Shown: in pieces, positions 56,565 through 63,546 of the stretch
Layout of the letters: each line of letters begins with the position of its first letter
How positions within the stretch are numbered: the stretch's first letter is position 1
Program-made: the position numbers and the translations under genes
The notes under the pieces: model-generated
Told to the model about the DNA's origin: nothing
Databases searched by the model: none
What the model saw: only the letters and a program-made list of their open reading frames with translations
Assembly: GCA_963747535.1 (NCBI GenBank)
Contig: CAVVFX010000017.1
Span: 930,001-994,000, forward strand
DNA from: CAVVFX01 sp963747535
GTDB taxonomy: Bacteria; Acidobacteriota; Terriglobia; Bryobacterales; Bryobacteraceae
Length of the DNA: 64,000 bases
Direction: 5' to 3'

Positions 56565-57764
56565 TTAGTCGTTTGGGCGAATCGTGTAGTTCCATTCACC
56601 ATGGAATTTGTCGGGCTTCAGATTGACATGGGCGAACTCTTCATCCGTGATCTTCCGCCCAACGGGGTACTTGCAGTGATCCAGGCGGCACGTCACTCTT
56701 AAGCCCTTGGCCGTTGTCGTCCCGGCGATCAGACGCACCACCGTCTCGTAATCACGCAGCGGCTCGCCGCGCCAGTTGGACGAGATGAAGGAAAACAACC
56801 GGTGTTCCACTTTGTTCCATTTGCTCGTGCCTGGCGGAAAATGGCAGACCGTTAGCGTCATTCCCGTCTGGTCGGCCAGGCGCTGCAGTTCCCATTTCCA
56901 CAGCCGCAGGCGCCAGCCGTTGCTGCCACCGCCATCGGCGGTAATCAGCAGCCGCCGTGCTCGCACATATAGGCGGCGGCCCTCCGCGCGCCACCAGCCC
57001 CGGATCGAAGCCACTGCGAACGCGCCCGTGTCGTGGTCAGTGCCCACGTTGACGAAGCCGGCGTTGCGCCCCAGGTCGTAGATCCCGTAGGGATAGGCGC
57101 GGGGCACCTCGGGACCGGGAAAATCGTGTCCGTTGACCTTGTGCGCCGTCCTGGTTTGGCGCCACTGTCGACCCTGGTTGTGGTAATTGCCGATCAATTC
57201 CTTCTTCTTCGTGTCGACGGAAATGACGGGCTCGCCCGCCCGCAAAGCGCTTTTAACAGCGCGGTTGATATACCGGAATTGCGCGTCGCGATCAGGGTGA
57301 TCATCCCCCTCCTCGGTCTTGCGGTTGCCTTGCAGGCTGAAGCCACCCTCTCGCAGGAGTTGGGTGACTTTGGTATGGCTCACCGGGTGGTGCCGGGCCG
57401 TCAGTTCCGCCGCCAGCGTGCGGGTGCTCTTGCAGGTCCAACGCAGCGGCGATTGCGGGTCGCCGCGCGCTGTGGGCTCGACCATGCCGTCCAAGACGGG
57501 CGCCAAGTCGGGATCGTTGAACGTCAACGCGTGTCGTCCGCCGCCCTCGTGGCGAATCCGGCCGGGAGCCAGCGGCGTGGCCTGCAATTCCTCAACGCCC
57601 TTGGTTAACGTGACCCGCGAGAGACCACAAGCCCGGCTGACCCGCGACAGGCCGCCATAACCCAATTCCACGGCTTTGCTGGCGGCCACCAAGCGGCGGG
57701 CGTGTTCGTCCAGATGCGGCCACATCCCAGCAAAGTACTGGGTGAGTTGGGATACAGTGTCCAT
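56565..57764 (-). CDS. ISAzo13-family transposase
   Basis: A 399-residue DDE-type transposase. The N-terminal helix-turn-helix region (SKAVELGYGGLSRVSRACGL) is followed by the catalytic core, with an aspartate strand in AGEPVISVDTKKKELIGNY, the second in RLLITADGGGSNGWR and the conserved CHFPPGTSKWNKVEHRLFSF containing the glutamate. These are hallmark motifs of the ISAzo13 family. The ATG at 57764 is preferred to the TTG six bases upstream. The gene fills the element from just inside one repeat to just inside the other and has no frameshift, so the copy may be active. Confidence 0.9.
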   Translation of the reverse strand: MDTVSQLTQYFAGMWPHLDEHARRLVAASKAVELGYGGLSRVSRACGLSRVTLTKGVEELQATPLAPGRIRHEGGGRHALTFNDPDLAPVLDGMVEPTARGDPQSPLRWTCKSTRTLAAELTARHHPVSHTKVTQLLREGGFSLQGNRKTEEGDDHPDRDAQFRYINRAVKSALRAGEPVISVDTKKKELIGNYHNQGRQWRQTRTAHKVNGHDFPGPEVPRAYPYGIYDLGRNAGFVNVGTDHDTGAFAVASIRGWWRAEGRRLYVRARRLLITADGGGSNGWRLRLWKWELQRLADQTGMTLTVCHFPPGTSKWNKVEHRLFSFISSNWRGEPLRDYETVVRLIAGTTTAKGLRVTCRLDHCKYPVGRKITDEEFAHVNLKPDKFHGEWNYTIRPND

Positions 57765-57795
57765 ACTCAACGTGATAACACGTCGGAATGACAGA

Positions 57796-57821
57796 TGTAA
57801 AGGTTATTTATTTACGAGGCC
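57796..57821. repeat. Right terminal inverted repeat of the ISAzo13-like element
   Basis: TGTAAAGG followed by TTATTTATTTACGAGGCC, the reverse complement of 56532-56557 with one mismatch. Confidence 0.85.
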
Positions 57822-57838
57822 TAAGTCAAACGCCTAAC

Positions 57839-57893
57839 CGTGGGGCAGACCATCGTCTTTTGTGGTCTGCCCGGCTGCGCAGCAAGCCGTAGA
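57839..57893. repeat. Dispersed hairpin repeat R3, copy B (reverse orientation)
   Basis: CGTGGGGCAGACCATCGTCT then TTTGTGGTCTGCCCGGCTGC, GCAGCAAGCCGTAGAC. The stem GCAGACCA/TGGTCTGC is perfect here with a loop CAAAAGACGA. It lies between the two insertion sequences. Confidence 0.78.
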
Positions 57894-57926
57894 CTTACGT
57901 CGCGAACTTCTAACCCAGGACACTAG

Positions 57927-57939
57927 TACTACTGGGTCA
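57927..57939. repeat. Left terminal inverted repeat of the IS701-like element
   Basis: TACTACTGGGTCA, preceded by CTAG. Matches 59795-59807 in reverse complement. Confidence 0.85.
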
Positions 57940-58002
57940 TAAAATACGTTGATTCAATGACATCCAAATGAGCACATTCAAACGAGTATCCTATCGAGTG
58001 AA

Positions 58003-58374
58003 GTGACTCCACAATCTGGCAGGACGCAATCGTTGGAGGAGATCTATGAACTTCTGCGCACAGCTGGCACCTATAAGCAGCCCGTCGCTGCTATCTACGA
58101 AGGGCACCGTCGATTGTTCTGTCCGCATTTGTTGGGCAAGAGCAAGCAAGGACGACGGCACGCATTCTGTTATCAGTTTGGAGGAACCAGCGACAGAGGA
58201 CTGAAGACCGTTGCAGAAGGAATCGGCGGGTGGCGTTGCATTGTAGTGGAGAAACTCAGCAGAGTTGAGTTGCGATCTGGAATATGGCACACAGAGCCGC
58301 GATCGGGTCGGCAGACGTGCATTGAAGAGGTTGAATTCGACGCCGACGCTCAGCGCGGCGAAGATCCACAATAG
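58003..58374 (+). CDS. Passenger gene of unknown function inside the IS701-like element
   Basis: A 123-residue protein not known from the basic IS701 layout. It looks like a real protein: a helical start (SLEEIYELLRTAGTYKQP), then a compact beta-rich stretch with AAIYEGHRRLFCPHLLGKSK, HAFCYQFGGTSDRGL, GWRCIVVEKLSRVEL and SGRQTCIEEVEFDAD. Cysteines recur at the ends of strands. The pattern recalls small WYL-like proteins found in many bacteria, but that is from memory and unverified. The only possible start upstream of the conserved part is the GTG at 58003, without a good ribosome binding site. It converges with the transposase gene. Whether it helps transposition or is cargo cannot be decided from the sequence. 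Confidence 0.6.
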   Translation: MTPQSGRTQSLEEIYELLRTAGTYKQPVAAIYEGHRRLFCPHLLGKSKQGRRHAFCYQFGGTSDRGLKTVAEGIGGWRCIVVEKLSRVELRSGIWHTEPRSGRQTCIEEVEFDADAQRGEDPQ

Positions 58375-58443
58375 GGACAACGAGGCAATTGCTGCGTTAA
58401 CCAGTGCGCCAGGTTAGTGCGGAGCGTTGCGATCGAATAGGGA

Positions 58444-59763
58444 TTATGCCGCTCGGGGCGTACGCGGCGAACCGCGCGGGTGGAATTCCGGCGCCGGCTC
58501 GGGGGCAACGAATCCAAGATGACCGGCGCGGGCAGAGGGGGAAAAACGGTTCCGCTCTGCCACCAGGAACCCATAAGCCGCGATGCATAGCGTGGCGTGA
58601 TGGTGGAACCCGCGCCAGTTGCGACCTTCGAAGTGTCCCAGGCCGAGTTCTTGTTTCAGTTCCTCATAGTCGCGTTCGATGATCCAGCGGTGCTTAGCCA
58701 TCTTGATCAGAGCTTTGAGCGTGGTGTTTGCAGGTAATGTCGAGATCCAGTACTTAGTGGGCTCCTTCTCGCTTTGCGGCCACTCGATCAACAACCACTC
58801 CTCGGCGTGCGGTTTCGCTTTCCAGTAATCCTGATACGCCGGACGGACTCGAACGGCAGCAAAGCGGGATCTTAACGTCCGCTCTGTACCTTCGCGCCAG
58901 GCGACGTTCTTAAAGGCGGTGGGAGGCAGGCTCACGGCTAGCTGTTTAACCGACATCGGTTGATGCTCTGGCGAACGTCGTAACAATCGGGGAGGGCGTC
59001 CCATTCTTCCTCGCGGTTTGGCCGCCAGAGGTTGTTTACCGGGCTCCCAGACCGTCATCGAGCTTTGCACACCAACAACATATTGCAACCCAAGTTCAGT
59101 GACACCATCACGAAACTCATTGCTGCCGCCATAAGCCGCGTCGGCCAGAACTATTCCGCGAGCTACTTTGGCTGCCACTGCGGAGCGGATCTGGTCCAAG
59201 GCAATCTCCGGCTTGGTCTGAAACTGAATCCCTTCGGGTACTTCTGCCTTCTCTCGCCGTTCAGTATGCTCGGCCCACTCCTTTGGCAGATAGAGGCGAT
59301 ATGCGATCGGCAGACTCGAACTCCACGTTGATGCCGATAGACTCACCGCCACTCGGCAATTCTCCTGTTTGCCCAGTTGCCCGCAGTACTGGTGCGCCAC
59401 GCCGACCGAATGCTTTCCCTTCTTCGGAAATCCAGTGTCATCCACGATCCACGCCACCACCGGTCCTTGCGTCTCCATGGCTGGCAATACCTGCTTGCGC
59501 ACTTCCTCCAATAGCGCTTCATCACTCCATGGTGCTTTGGCCACCAAATGATGTAGAGACTGGCGCATTGGCTGAACGCTGTCCGGAGCCAAGCGTGCCG
59601 CCATCGGCTCGATGCTTTTTCGATCTCCCTCCAGCAGCAATCCCTTGCAGTAACTCTTCAAAGGCAGATGCCGGTCTTCGTGCCCCGCGGCATTCGCCAG
59701 GCTGTCCATATATGCCGTGAAGCGCTTCTCCTGCGGGCCTGGCGCGGAGAGTCTTGATCCCAC
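58444..59763 (-). CDS. IS701-family transposase, C-terminus frameshifted
   Basis: A 439-residue DDE transposase. Catalytic positions are visible: Asp108/Asp109 in VAWIVDDTGFPKKGKHSVG, Asp208 in GIVLADAAYGGSNEF, and the glutamate region at about 363-372 in IIERDYEELKQELGLGHFEG. The GTG at 59763 is used as start. The usual C-terminal tail of this family (RPERHNPYSIATLRTNLA, then LPRCPYCG) is present in another frame directly after EFHPRGSPR, ending at 58350; a single inserted base near 58460 explains it. The annotated protein therefore ends in an out-of-frame PRTPRAA. The catalytic core is intact, but activity is doubtful. Confidence 0.85.
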   Translation of the reverse strand: MGSRLSAPGPQEKRFTAYMDSLANAAGHEDRHLPLKSYCKGLLLEGDRKSIEPMAARLAPDSVQPMRQSLHHLVAKAPWSDEALLEEVRKQVLPAMETQGPVVAWIVDDTGFPKKGKHSVGVAHQYCGQLGKQENCRVAVSLSASTWSSSLPIAYRLYLPKEWAEHTERREKAEVPEGIQFQTKPEIALDQIRSAVAAKVARGIVLADAAYGGSNEFRDGVTELGLQYVVGVQSSMTVWEPGKQPLAAKPRGRMGRPPRLLRRSPEHQPMSVKQLAVSLPPTAFKNVAWREGTERTLRSRFAAVRVRPAYQDYWKAKPHAEEWLLIEWPQSEKEPTKYWISTLPANTTLKALIKMAKHRWIIERDYEELKQELGLGHFEGRNWRGFHHHATLCIAAYGFLVAERNRFSPSARAGHLGFVAPEPAPEFHPRGSPRTPRAA

Positions 59764-59794
59764 AAAACAATTCTACAACAGAATGTTATGTTTG

Positions 59795-59807
59795 TGACCC
59801 AGTAGTA
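59795..59807. repeat. Right terminal inverted repeat of the IS701-like element
   Basis: TGACCCAGTAGTA, followed by CTAG. Reverse complement of 57927-57939. Confidence 0.85.
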
Positions 59808-59810
59808 CTA

Positions 59811-59926
59811 GCACCTGCTTGCAAAAATTGGTGTACGAAACCGCTTGCTTAACGCGCGCGGCTCAGCCACAACTTCCGAGCCACGACCGTTAGGGAGTGG
59901 TTGCGCGAACTTTTGCAAGTAGGTAC
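59811..59926. repeat. Dispersed palindromic repeat R1, copy 3
   Basis: GCACCTGCTTGCAAAAATTG, GAAACCGCTTGCTTAACGCG, GAGCCACGACCGTTAGGGAG and GCGAACTTTTGCAAGTAGGT in order, the best preserved copy. The IS701-like element is inserted at its first base. Confidence 0.8.
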
Positions 59927-59928
59927 TG

Positions 59929-59991
59929 GCACCTGCTTCGAGAAAGCTCGCGTACCGGCTCCCTAAGCTAAACGGTCGGGGCTCGGAAACG
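59929..59991. repeat. Truncated repeat R1, copy 4
   Basis: GGCACCTGCTTCGAGAAAGC, then CGTACCGGCTCCCTAAGC and ACGGTCGGGGCTCGGAAACG. It follows copy 3 directly, and part of its centre is inverted relative to copy 3. The homology of the broken permease gene ends at its edge. Confidence 0.65.
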
Positions 59992-60306
59992 ATTGGGATT
60001 ACAAGTAGCATCAACCGGATTTACCGGCAAAAAGCTCTTGGAGGCGAGTACGCTGAGCCCCGCCAAAGCCGCCACGACCGACAGGCACAGGATCAGCGAC
60101 TCCAGGCGGAGTATCGGCAGCGACGGAGGACTGTTGCGCCTCAGCCAGAACGCATCCTTGAACGCACCGAGGCAAAGCGCGGTGGCCGTTTGGCGCGCCC
60201 GGGAGACGTACCAGAGTTCCGCCAATCACTCTGCAGACCACTCCCCGCGTAGCTCGCGCGGTGCTAAGAGCGCGGCGGCGCGCAGGATGGCGAGATGAAT
60301 CCTCAA
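59991..60306 (-). pseudogene. Truncated ADOP (acidobacterial duplicated orphan permease)
   Basis: Starts with a TTG at 60306 that overlaps the PadR stop (TTGA). About 100 codons of an N-terminal region typical of ADOP permeases can be read: RIHLAILRAAALLAPRELRG, then EWSAE, a TGA stop at 60228-60226, then LAELWYVSRARQTATALCLG, AFKDAFWLRRNS and one hydrophobic helix (LESLILCLSVVAALAGLSVL). The sequence then runs into repeat R1, and the large MacB/FtsX core is missing. The stop is at a place where tryptophan (TGG) fits the EW-SAEWLAELWY rhythm, so it is probably a nonsense mutation. PadR-ADOP pairs are a known acidobacterial arrangement (TIGR03433/TIGR03434). The gene is dead. Confidence 0.75.
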
Positions 60307-60620
60307 GCCTGCTCCACCTCGGGAGACCGAATCAGCTTTACGAGCAGCGGATAGCGTTTGTGCGAGGCTTCGAGCGTGGCCTTCCCGGTACGCGTGAGTT
60401 TGTAGTACTTGCGCATCGGCCGCAGCTCGGCTTCGGCGATAGACTCACGCTCCCACTGCGAACGGATCAGTTCGTCGCGCTCCAGACGCCTTAGCGCGGG
60501 ATAAACCGTGCCGCTGGGGAGTCCGGTCATTTCCATCACGCTGAAGCCGTACTCGTAGCCGGAGCTGATGGCCTGGAGAATCATCGCTGCGGTATGGGAG
60601 AGCTTGGACTCGAGGGCCAT
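60303..60620 (-). CDS. PadR-family transcriptional regulator, acidobacterial type
   Basis: A 105-residue winged-helix repressor. The core MALESKLSHTAAMILQAI, GYEYGFSVMEMTGLPSGTVY, PALRRLERDELIRSQWE and RKYYKLTRTGKATLE is the full PadR domain. In acidobacteria this subtype controls an adjacent ADOP permease, which is broken here. I choose the ATG at 60620; a start at 60659 is possible but would put a perfect operator palindrome and a TATAAT box inside the gene. If the TATAAT at 60632-60627 is the -10 element, the mRNA would start close to the ATG (leaderless). Confidence 0.9.
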   Translation of the reverse strand: MALESKLSHTAAMILQAISSGYEYGFSVMEMTGLPSGTVYPALRRLERDELIRSQWERESIAEAELRPMRKYYKLTRTGKATLEASHKRYPLLVKLIRSPEVEQA

Positions 60621-60626
60621 GCGGAC

Positions 60627-60632
60627 ATTATA
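60627..60632 (-). promoter_or_regulatory. Candidate -10 box of the PadR gene
   Basis: TATAAT on the minus strand, ending six bases before the ATG at 60620. The matching -35 region is poor (GTCAAG 17 bases upstream), as is common for repressed promoters. A 12-base palindrome lies between the two boxes. Confidence 0.5.
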
Positions 60633-60638
60633 ATCTAT

Positions 60639-60650
60639 GTAGCATGCTAC
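60639..60650. promoter_or_regulatory. Candidate PadR operator 1
   Basis: Perfect palindrome GTAGCATGCTAC, flanked by TAT and ATA-like bases, immediately upstream of the TATAAT box. PadR proteins bind such dyads near their own promoter. Confidence 0.6.
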
Positions 60651-60663
60651 TTGACTCATAACA

Positions 60664-60675
60664 GTAGTTTACTAC
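60664..60675. promoter_or_regulatory. Candidate PadR operator 2
   Basis: GTAGTTTACTAC, a second dyad with the same GTAG...CTAC ends, 25 bases from the first (centre to centre, about two and a half helix turns). Confidence 0.55.
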
Positions 60676-61097
60676 ATACGAGTGACATGCTCGAACACAG
60701 GCAGCCGGTCATCTGTCGATCCTCGTCGAGTTCTCTCTCGGAGGCCGTCAGAAGATTCCCTTCACCTGTTCCTGGCTACCGGGAAAATCGAATCTTCACA
60801 TCACGTTCTGGTTAGGTATCGGGCTGGTGGTGGCCCTCGTGACCCAGGGCGCGCAATTTGAACTTCAGGCGCTGCGCAACCGAGGCTTCAGTTTGTGGAT
60901 CCCGCATCAATTCTCGCGTTAACCGCAATCTGCGACCGCAAGGTGGCGCACGGCGGCGCTGGGAAGTCCCTTCCTGGCAACTCGTCACGCTGGGACTACC
61001 GAGGGATGGAGAACTGCCGCTCGAGCCCGGCGATTAGTCAATCTTCCAAATTCCGCAGACGCCCGACTCAAAGGCGCATATTATAGAAGTCGGACAT
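60676..61097. other. Gene-free region with possible gene debris
   Basis: About 420 bases without a supported gene. Around 60893-60933 the plus strand reads FVDPASILALTAI, which resembles a segment of FtsX-type permeases and could be debris, but the frame is short. AT-rich sequence (CATATTATAGAAG, 61077-61089) just before the 61098 start may be a promoter. Confidence 0.4.
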
Positions 61098-62690
61098 ATG
61101 CCACAACCCATTTACTTTATCGCTAGCGGTGACCTGCGGTTGGATGCCAACCGTAAATGCTGGCCGGCTCAGGCACAAGTCGAGGCTGCCGTCACCGCCG
61201 CCGCCGAAAAACTGGGACGCCAACTCGTTCGAGCGCACCCCTATGACCCTGTCAAACAACACGGGTTCATTGATTCACAGCGCTACGGCATGCAAGTCTT
61301 CACCGGTATACCGGCCGATGCGCCCCTCATGGTGATCGAAGCTGTCTGGCAGTATAGCCACCATGTACTGGCCGGTCTCATTTCGCATAAAGGTCCGATC
61401 CTCACATTTGCCAACTGGAGCGGACAGTGGCCCGGCCTGGTGGGTATGCTCAACCTCAATGCTTCTCTCACCAAAGCCGGCGTCAAGTACTCGACGCTTT
61501 GGAGCGAGGACTTCACCGACGAATTCGCTCTCTCGCGACTCAAGTGCTGGCTCGAAACCGGCCAGATCAAACACGACCTGAGCCACGTCCATGCGCTCGA
61601 TGGCGCTGCCCTGCCTGCCGCCGCGGTTGCAGCGGCCCGCGAGGTGACTACCCGCCTGCGACGCGAGAAGGCCATCATGGGCGTCTTCGACGAAGGTTGC
61701 ATGGGGATGTACAACGCCATCGTTCCCGACGAGATTCTCAATCCTCTCGGCGTTTACAAAGAGCGGCTCAGCCAGTCGGCTCTCTATGCGGCCATGCTCC
61801 GCGTCGGCGATGCCGAGGCGCAGACGGTCCGTGACTGGCTGGACGGACGCGGCGTGCGGTTCGATCTCGGCAAGGATGAAGCTACCGAGCTCACCGACAA
61901 CCAGATCCTGCAGCAGTGCAAGATGTACATCGCCGCGCTGCGCATCGCCGACGAATTTGGTTGCGATGCGATCGGCATCCAATACCAGCAGGGCTTGAAG
62001 GACCTGGTTCCCGCGTCCGACCTGGTGGAAGGCATGTTGAACAACGTCGACCGCGCGCCGGTCAAATGCGCCGACGGATCTCGAGTGCTCTACGCAGGCG
62101 AAGCGCTGCCGCACTTCAACGAAGTGGACGAATGCGCCGGACTCGACGCGCTGCTCACTTACCGGTTATGGCGGCAACTGGGCCTCGATCCGGAGAATAC
62201 GCTGCACGATGTCCGGTACGGCGAACAGTACGGCGACCATTTCGTCTGGGTGCTCCAGATTTCCGGCGCAGCGCCTCCCCAACATTTCGTGGACGGCTGG
62301 AAAGGTTGTTCGAGCGAGCGTCAGGTGCCCATGTATTTCCGGCTGGGCGGCGGCACGTTGAAGGGCGTCGGCAAGCCCGGAGAGATTGTCTGGAGCCGCG
62401 TGTTTGTGGAAGGCGGAAAGCTGAACATCGATATCGGGCGAGGACAGGTGGTGTCGCTTCCGCAAGAGGAAGTGAATCGGCGCTGGAGCATTACCACGTC
62501 GCAATGGCCGCAAGTCAATGCGGTTCTTTATGGCGTCGACCGCGACCAGTTGATGGCCCGGCACAAGTCCAATCACATTCAACTCGCCTACGCTCCGTCA
62601 GCTAAGGATGCGGATATCGCGCTGGCTGCGAAGGCTGCCGCGTTTCGGGAATTGGGGGTGGAGGTTTTCATCTGCGGTAAATCGGCGTAA
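61098..62690 (+). CDS. L-fucose/D-arabinose isomerase-like protein
   Basis: A 530-residue cytosolic protein with the layout of the fucose isomerase family: an N-terminal alpha/beta domain (GDLRLDANRKCWPAQAQVEA), a middle domain with GPILTFANWSGQWPGLVGML and MGVFDEGCMGMYNAIV, and a C-terminal beta domain with MYFRLGGGTLKGVGKPGEIV. Metal-binding Glu/Asp candidates include E of FDEGCMGM and D of ALRIADEFGCDAIGIQYQQG. True FucI is longer (about 590 residues), so sugar specificity is uncertain. No fucose kinase, aldolase or transporter is adjacent. It is a single gene. Confidence 0.75.
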   Translation: MPQPIYFIASGDLRLDANRKCWPAQAQVEAAVTAAAEKLGRQLVRAHPYDPVKQHGFIDSQRYGMQVFTGIPADAPLMVIEAVWQYSHHVLAGLISHKGPILTFANWSGQWPGLVGMLNLNASLTKAGVKYSTLWSEDFTDEFALSRLKCWLETGQIKHDLSHVHALDGAALPAAAVAAAREVTTRLRREKAIMGVFDEGCMGMYNAIVPDEILNPLGVYKERLSQSALYAAMLRVGDAEAQTVRDWLDGRGVRFDLGKDEATELTDNQILQQCKMYIAALRIADEFGCDAIGIQYQQGLKDLVPASDLVEGMLNNVDRAPVKCADGSRVLYAGEALPHFNEVDECAGLDALLTYRLWRQLGLDPENTLHDVRYGEQYGDHFVWVLQISGAAPPQHFVDGWKGCSSERQVPMYFRLGGGTLKGVGKPGEIVWSRVFVEGGKLNIDIGRGQVVSLPQEEVNRRWSITTSQWPQVNAVLYGVDRDQLMARHKSNHIQLAYAPSAKDADIALAAKAAAFRELGVEVFICGKSA

Positions 62691-62775
62691 GGCGTGGGCC
62701 TGCTGAGTCGCAGGGCTGGCGTTTCGTGCTGGATCCTTTTGAATCATTAGATGCCTGCGCCTCGCAGCACGGAAG

Positions 62776-62836
62776 GCTGCTCCGCAGCGACCAAGAGGGT
62801 ACCCCGACCACGAAAAATGATGGTCTGCCTTACGGG
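62776..62836. repeat. Dispersed hairpin repeat R3, copy C
   Basis: GGCTGCTCCGCAGCGACCAA, then CCCCGACCACGAAAAATGAT and GGTCTGCCTTACGGG. It is more diverged than copies A and B (GACCA/TGGTC stem kept). It lies between convergent genes. Confidence 0.6.
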
Positions 62837-62868
62837 TATTTCAGAGCAGCCCTCAAAGACTGGAGGTT

Positions 62869-63546
62869 TTACTTTTCGGCCATCCACGCGATAAACAGGC
62901 CGTCCGGTTCCACGTCTTCCCAATACGAGATGAACCGGCTCGAGACGTCCCGGCAGTCGCGCCGGAGCAGTTTCTCCAGCTCCTCGCGGTGGAACCACTT
63001 TTCCCACGGAGGAGTCTTCATCCGCCCGGCCTGTTCGGCGTTCTTATCGATGATCACCAGCCGGCCACCGGGTTTGAGTACACGGCACATTTCCGCGACC
63101 GCCCGATCGATCTCGACCGCGTGCTCCAGCGATTCCGTCGCGTAAACGCAATCGAAGTGCGCGTCGGGAAACGGCAATTCGGTCATCGAGCCGGCGCGCG
63201 TCTGAATGCCCCGGGGGACGAACTTCAACATCTCTTCCGAGATATCCAGGCCCCACACTTCCGCGCCGGGATTCTCATCCAGCAGAATGCGCGCGAAGCG
63301 TCCCTTGCCACAGCCCACGTCAAGCACACGCTTACCCGGAAGCGGTCCGAAGTAGTTTACGATCAGGCGAACGTGATAAATCCGTGGGTCAATAGTGGAC
63401 GGGAAGTGTTCTTCGTCCTGCGACGAGTCATCGAACGACCGGCGAATCCGCTCTCGCAGTTCACCGGTCAATTGCATTGGCCCCGGGGGGCGGGCTTTGC
63501 GGAAAGCATCAAACAATCCGACGGGCCATTTTACGGGCCATTTCAT
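62869..63546 (-). CDS. Class I SAM-dependent methyltransferase
   Basis: A 225-residue methyltransferase of the Methyltransf_11 type. Motif I is VLDVGCGKGRFARILLDENP (near residue 75), the acidic end of strand 2 is GLDISEEML, motif post-I/II is FDCVYATESLEHAVEIDRA and motif III is LKPGGRLVIIDK. Similar proteins methylate sugars, lipids or quinones; the substrate here is unknown. The ATG at 63546 overlaps the stop of the phosphofructokinase gene (ATGA), so the two are co-translated, an unexpected pairing for a glycolytic enzyme. Confidence 0.88.
   Translation of the reverse strand: MKWPVKWPVGLFDAFRKARPPGPMQLTGELRERIRRSFDDSSQDEEHFPSTIDPRIYHVRLIVNYFGPLPGKRVLDVGCGKGRFARILLDENPGAEVWGLDISEEMLKFVPRGIQTRAGSMTELPFPDAHFDCVYATESLEHAVEIDRAVAEMCRVLKPGGRLVIIDKNAEQAGRMKTPPWEKWFHREELEKLLRRDCRDVSSRFISYWEDVEPDGLFIAWMAEK

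Larger units (their letters stand above)
56532..57821 (-). mobile_element. ISAzo13-like insertion sequence
   Basis: A 1290-base element bounded by 26-base terminal inverted repeats with one mismatch (left GGCCTCGTAAATAAATAA then GCTTTACA; right, read inwards, GGCCTCGTAAATAAATAA then CCTTTACA). TAA flanks both ends and may be a three-base target duplication. It contains a single transposase gene and appears intact. Confidence 0.85.
57927..59807. mobile_element. IS701-like element with an extra gene
   Basis: The ends are TACTACTGGGTCA at 57927-57939 and its reverse complement at 59795-59807, and both are flanked outside by CTAG (57923-57926 and 59808-59811), a four-base target duplication of the YTAR kind expected for the IS701 family. 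The span of 1881 bases is several hundred bases longer than a usual IS701 element because about 420 bases, with a gene on the opposite strand, lie between the left end and the transposase. Confidence 0.85.

Noticed and set aside
57991..58380. 129-codon minus-strand open frame opposite the passenger gene
   Set aside because: The plus-strand product has a plausible folded pattern with regularly placed strands and cysteines; the minus-strand product does not.
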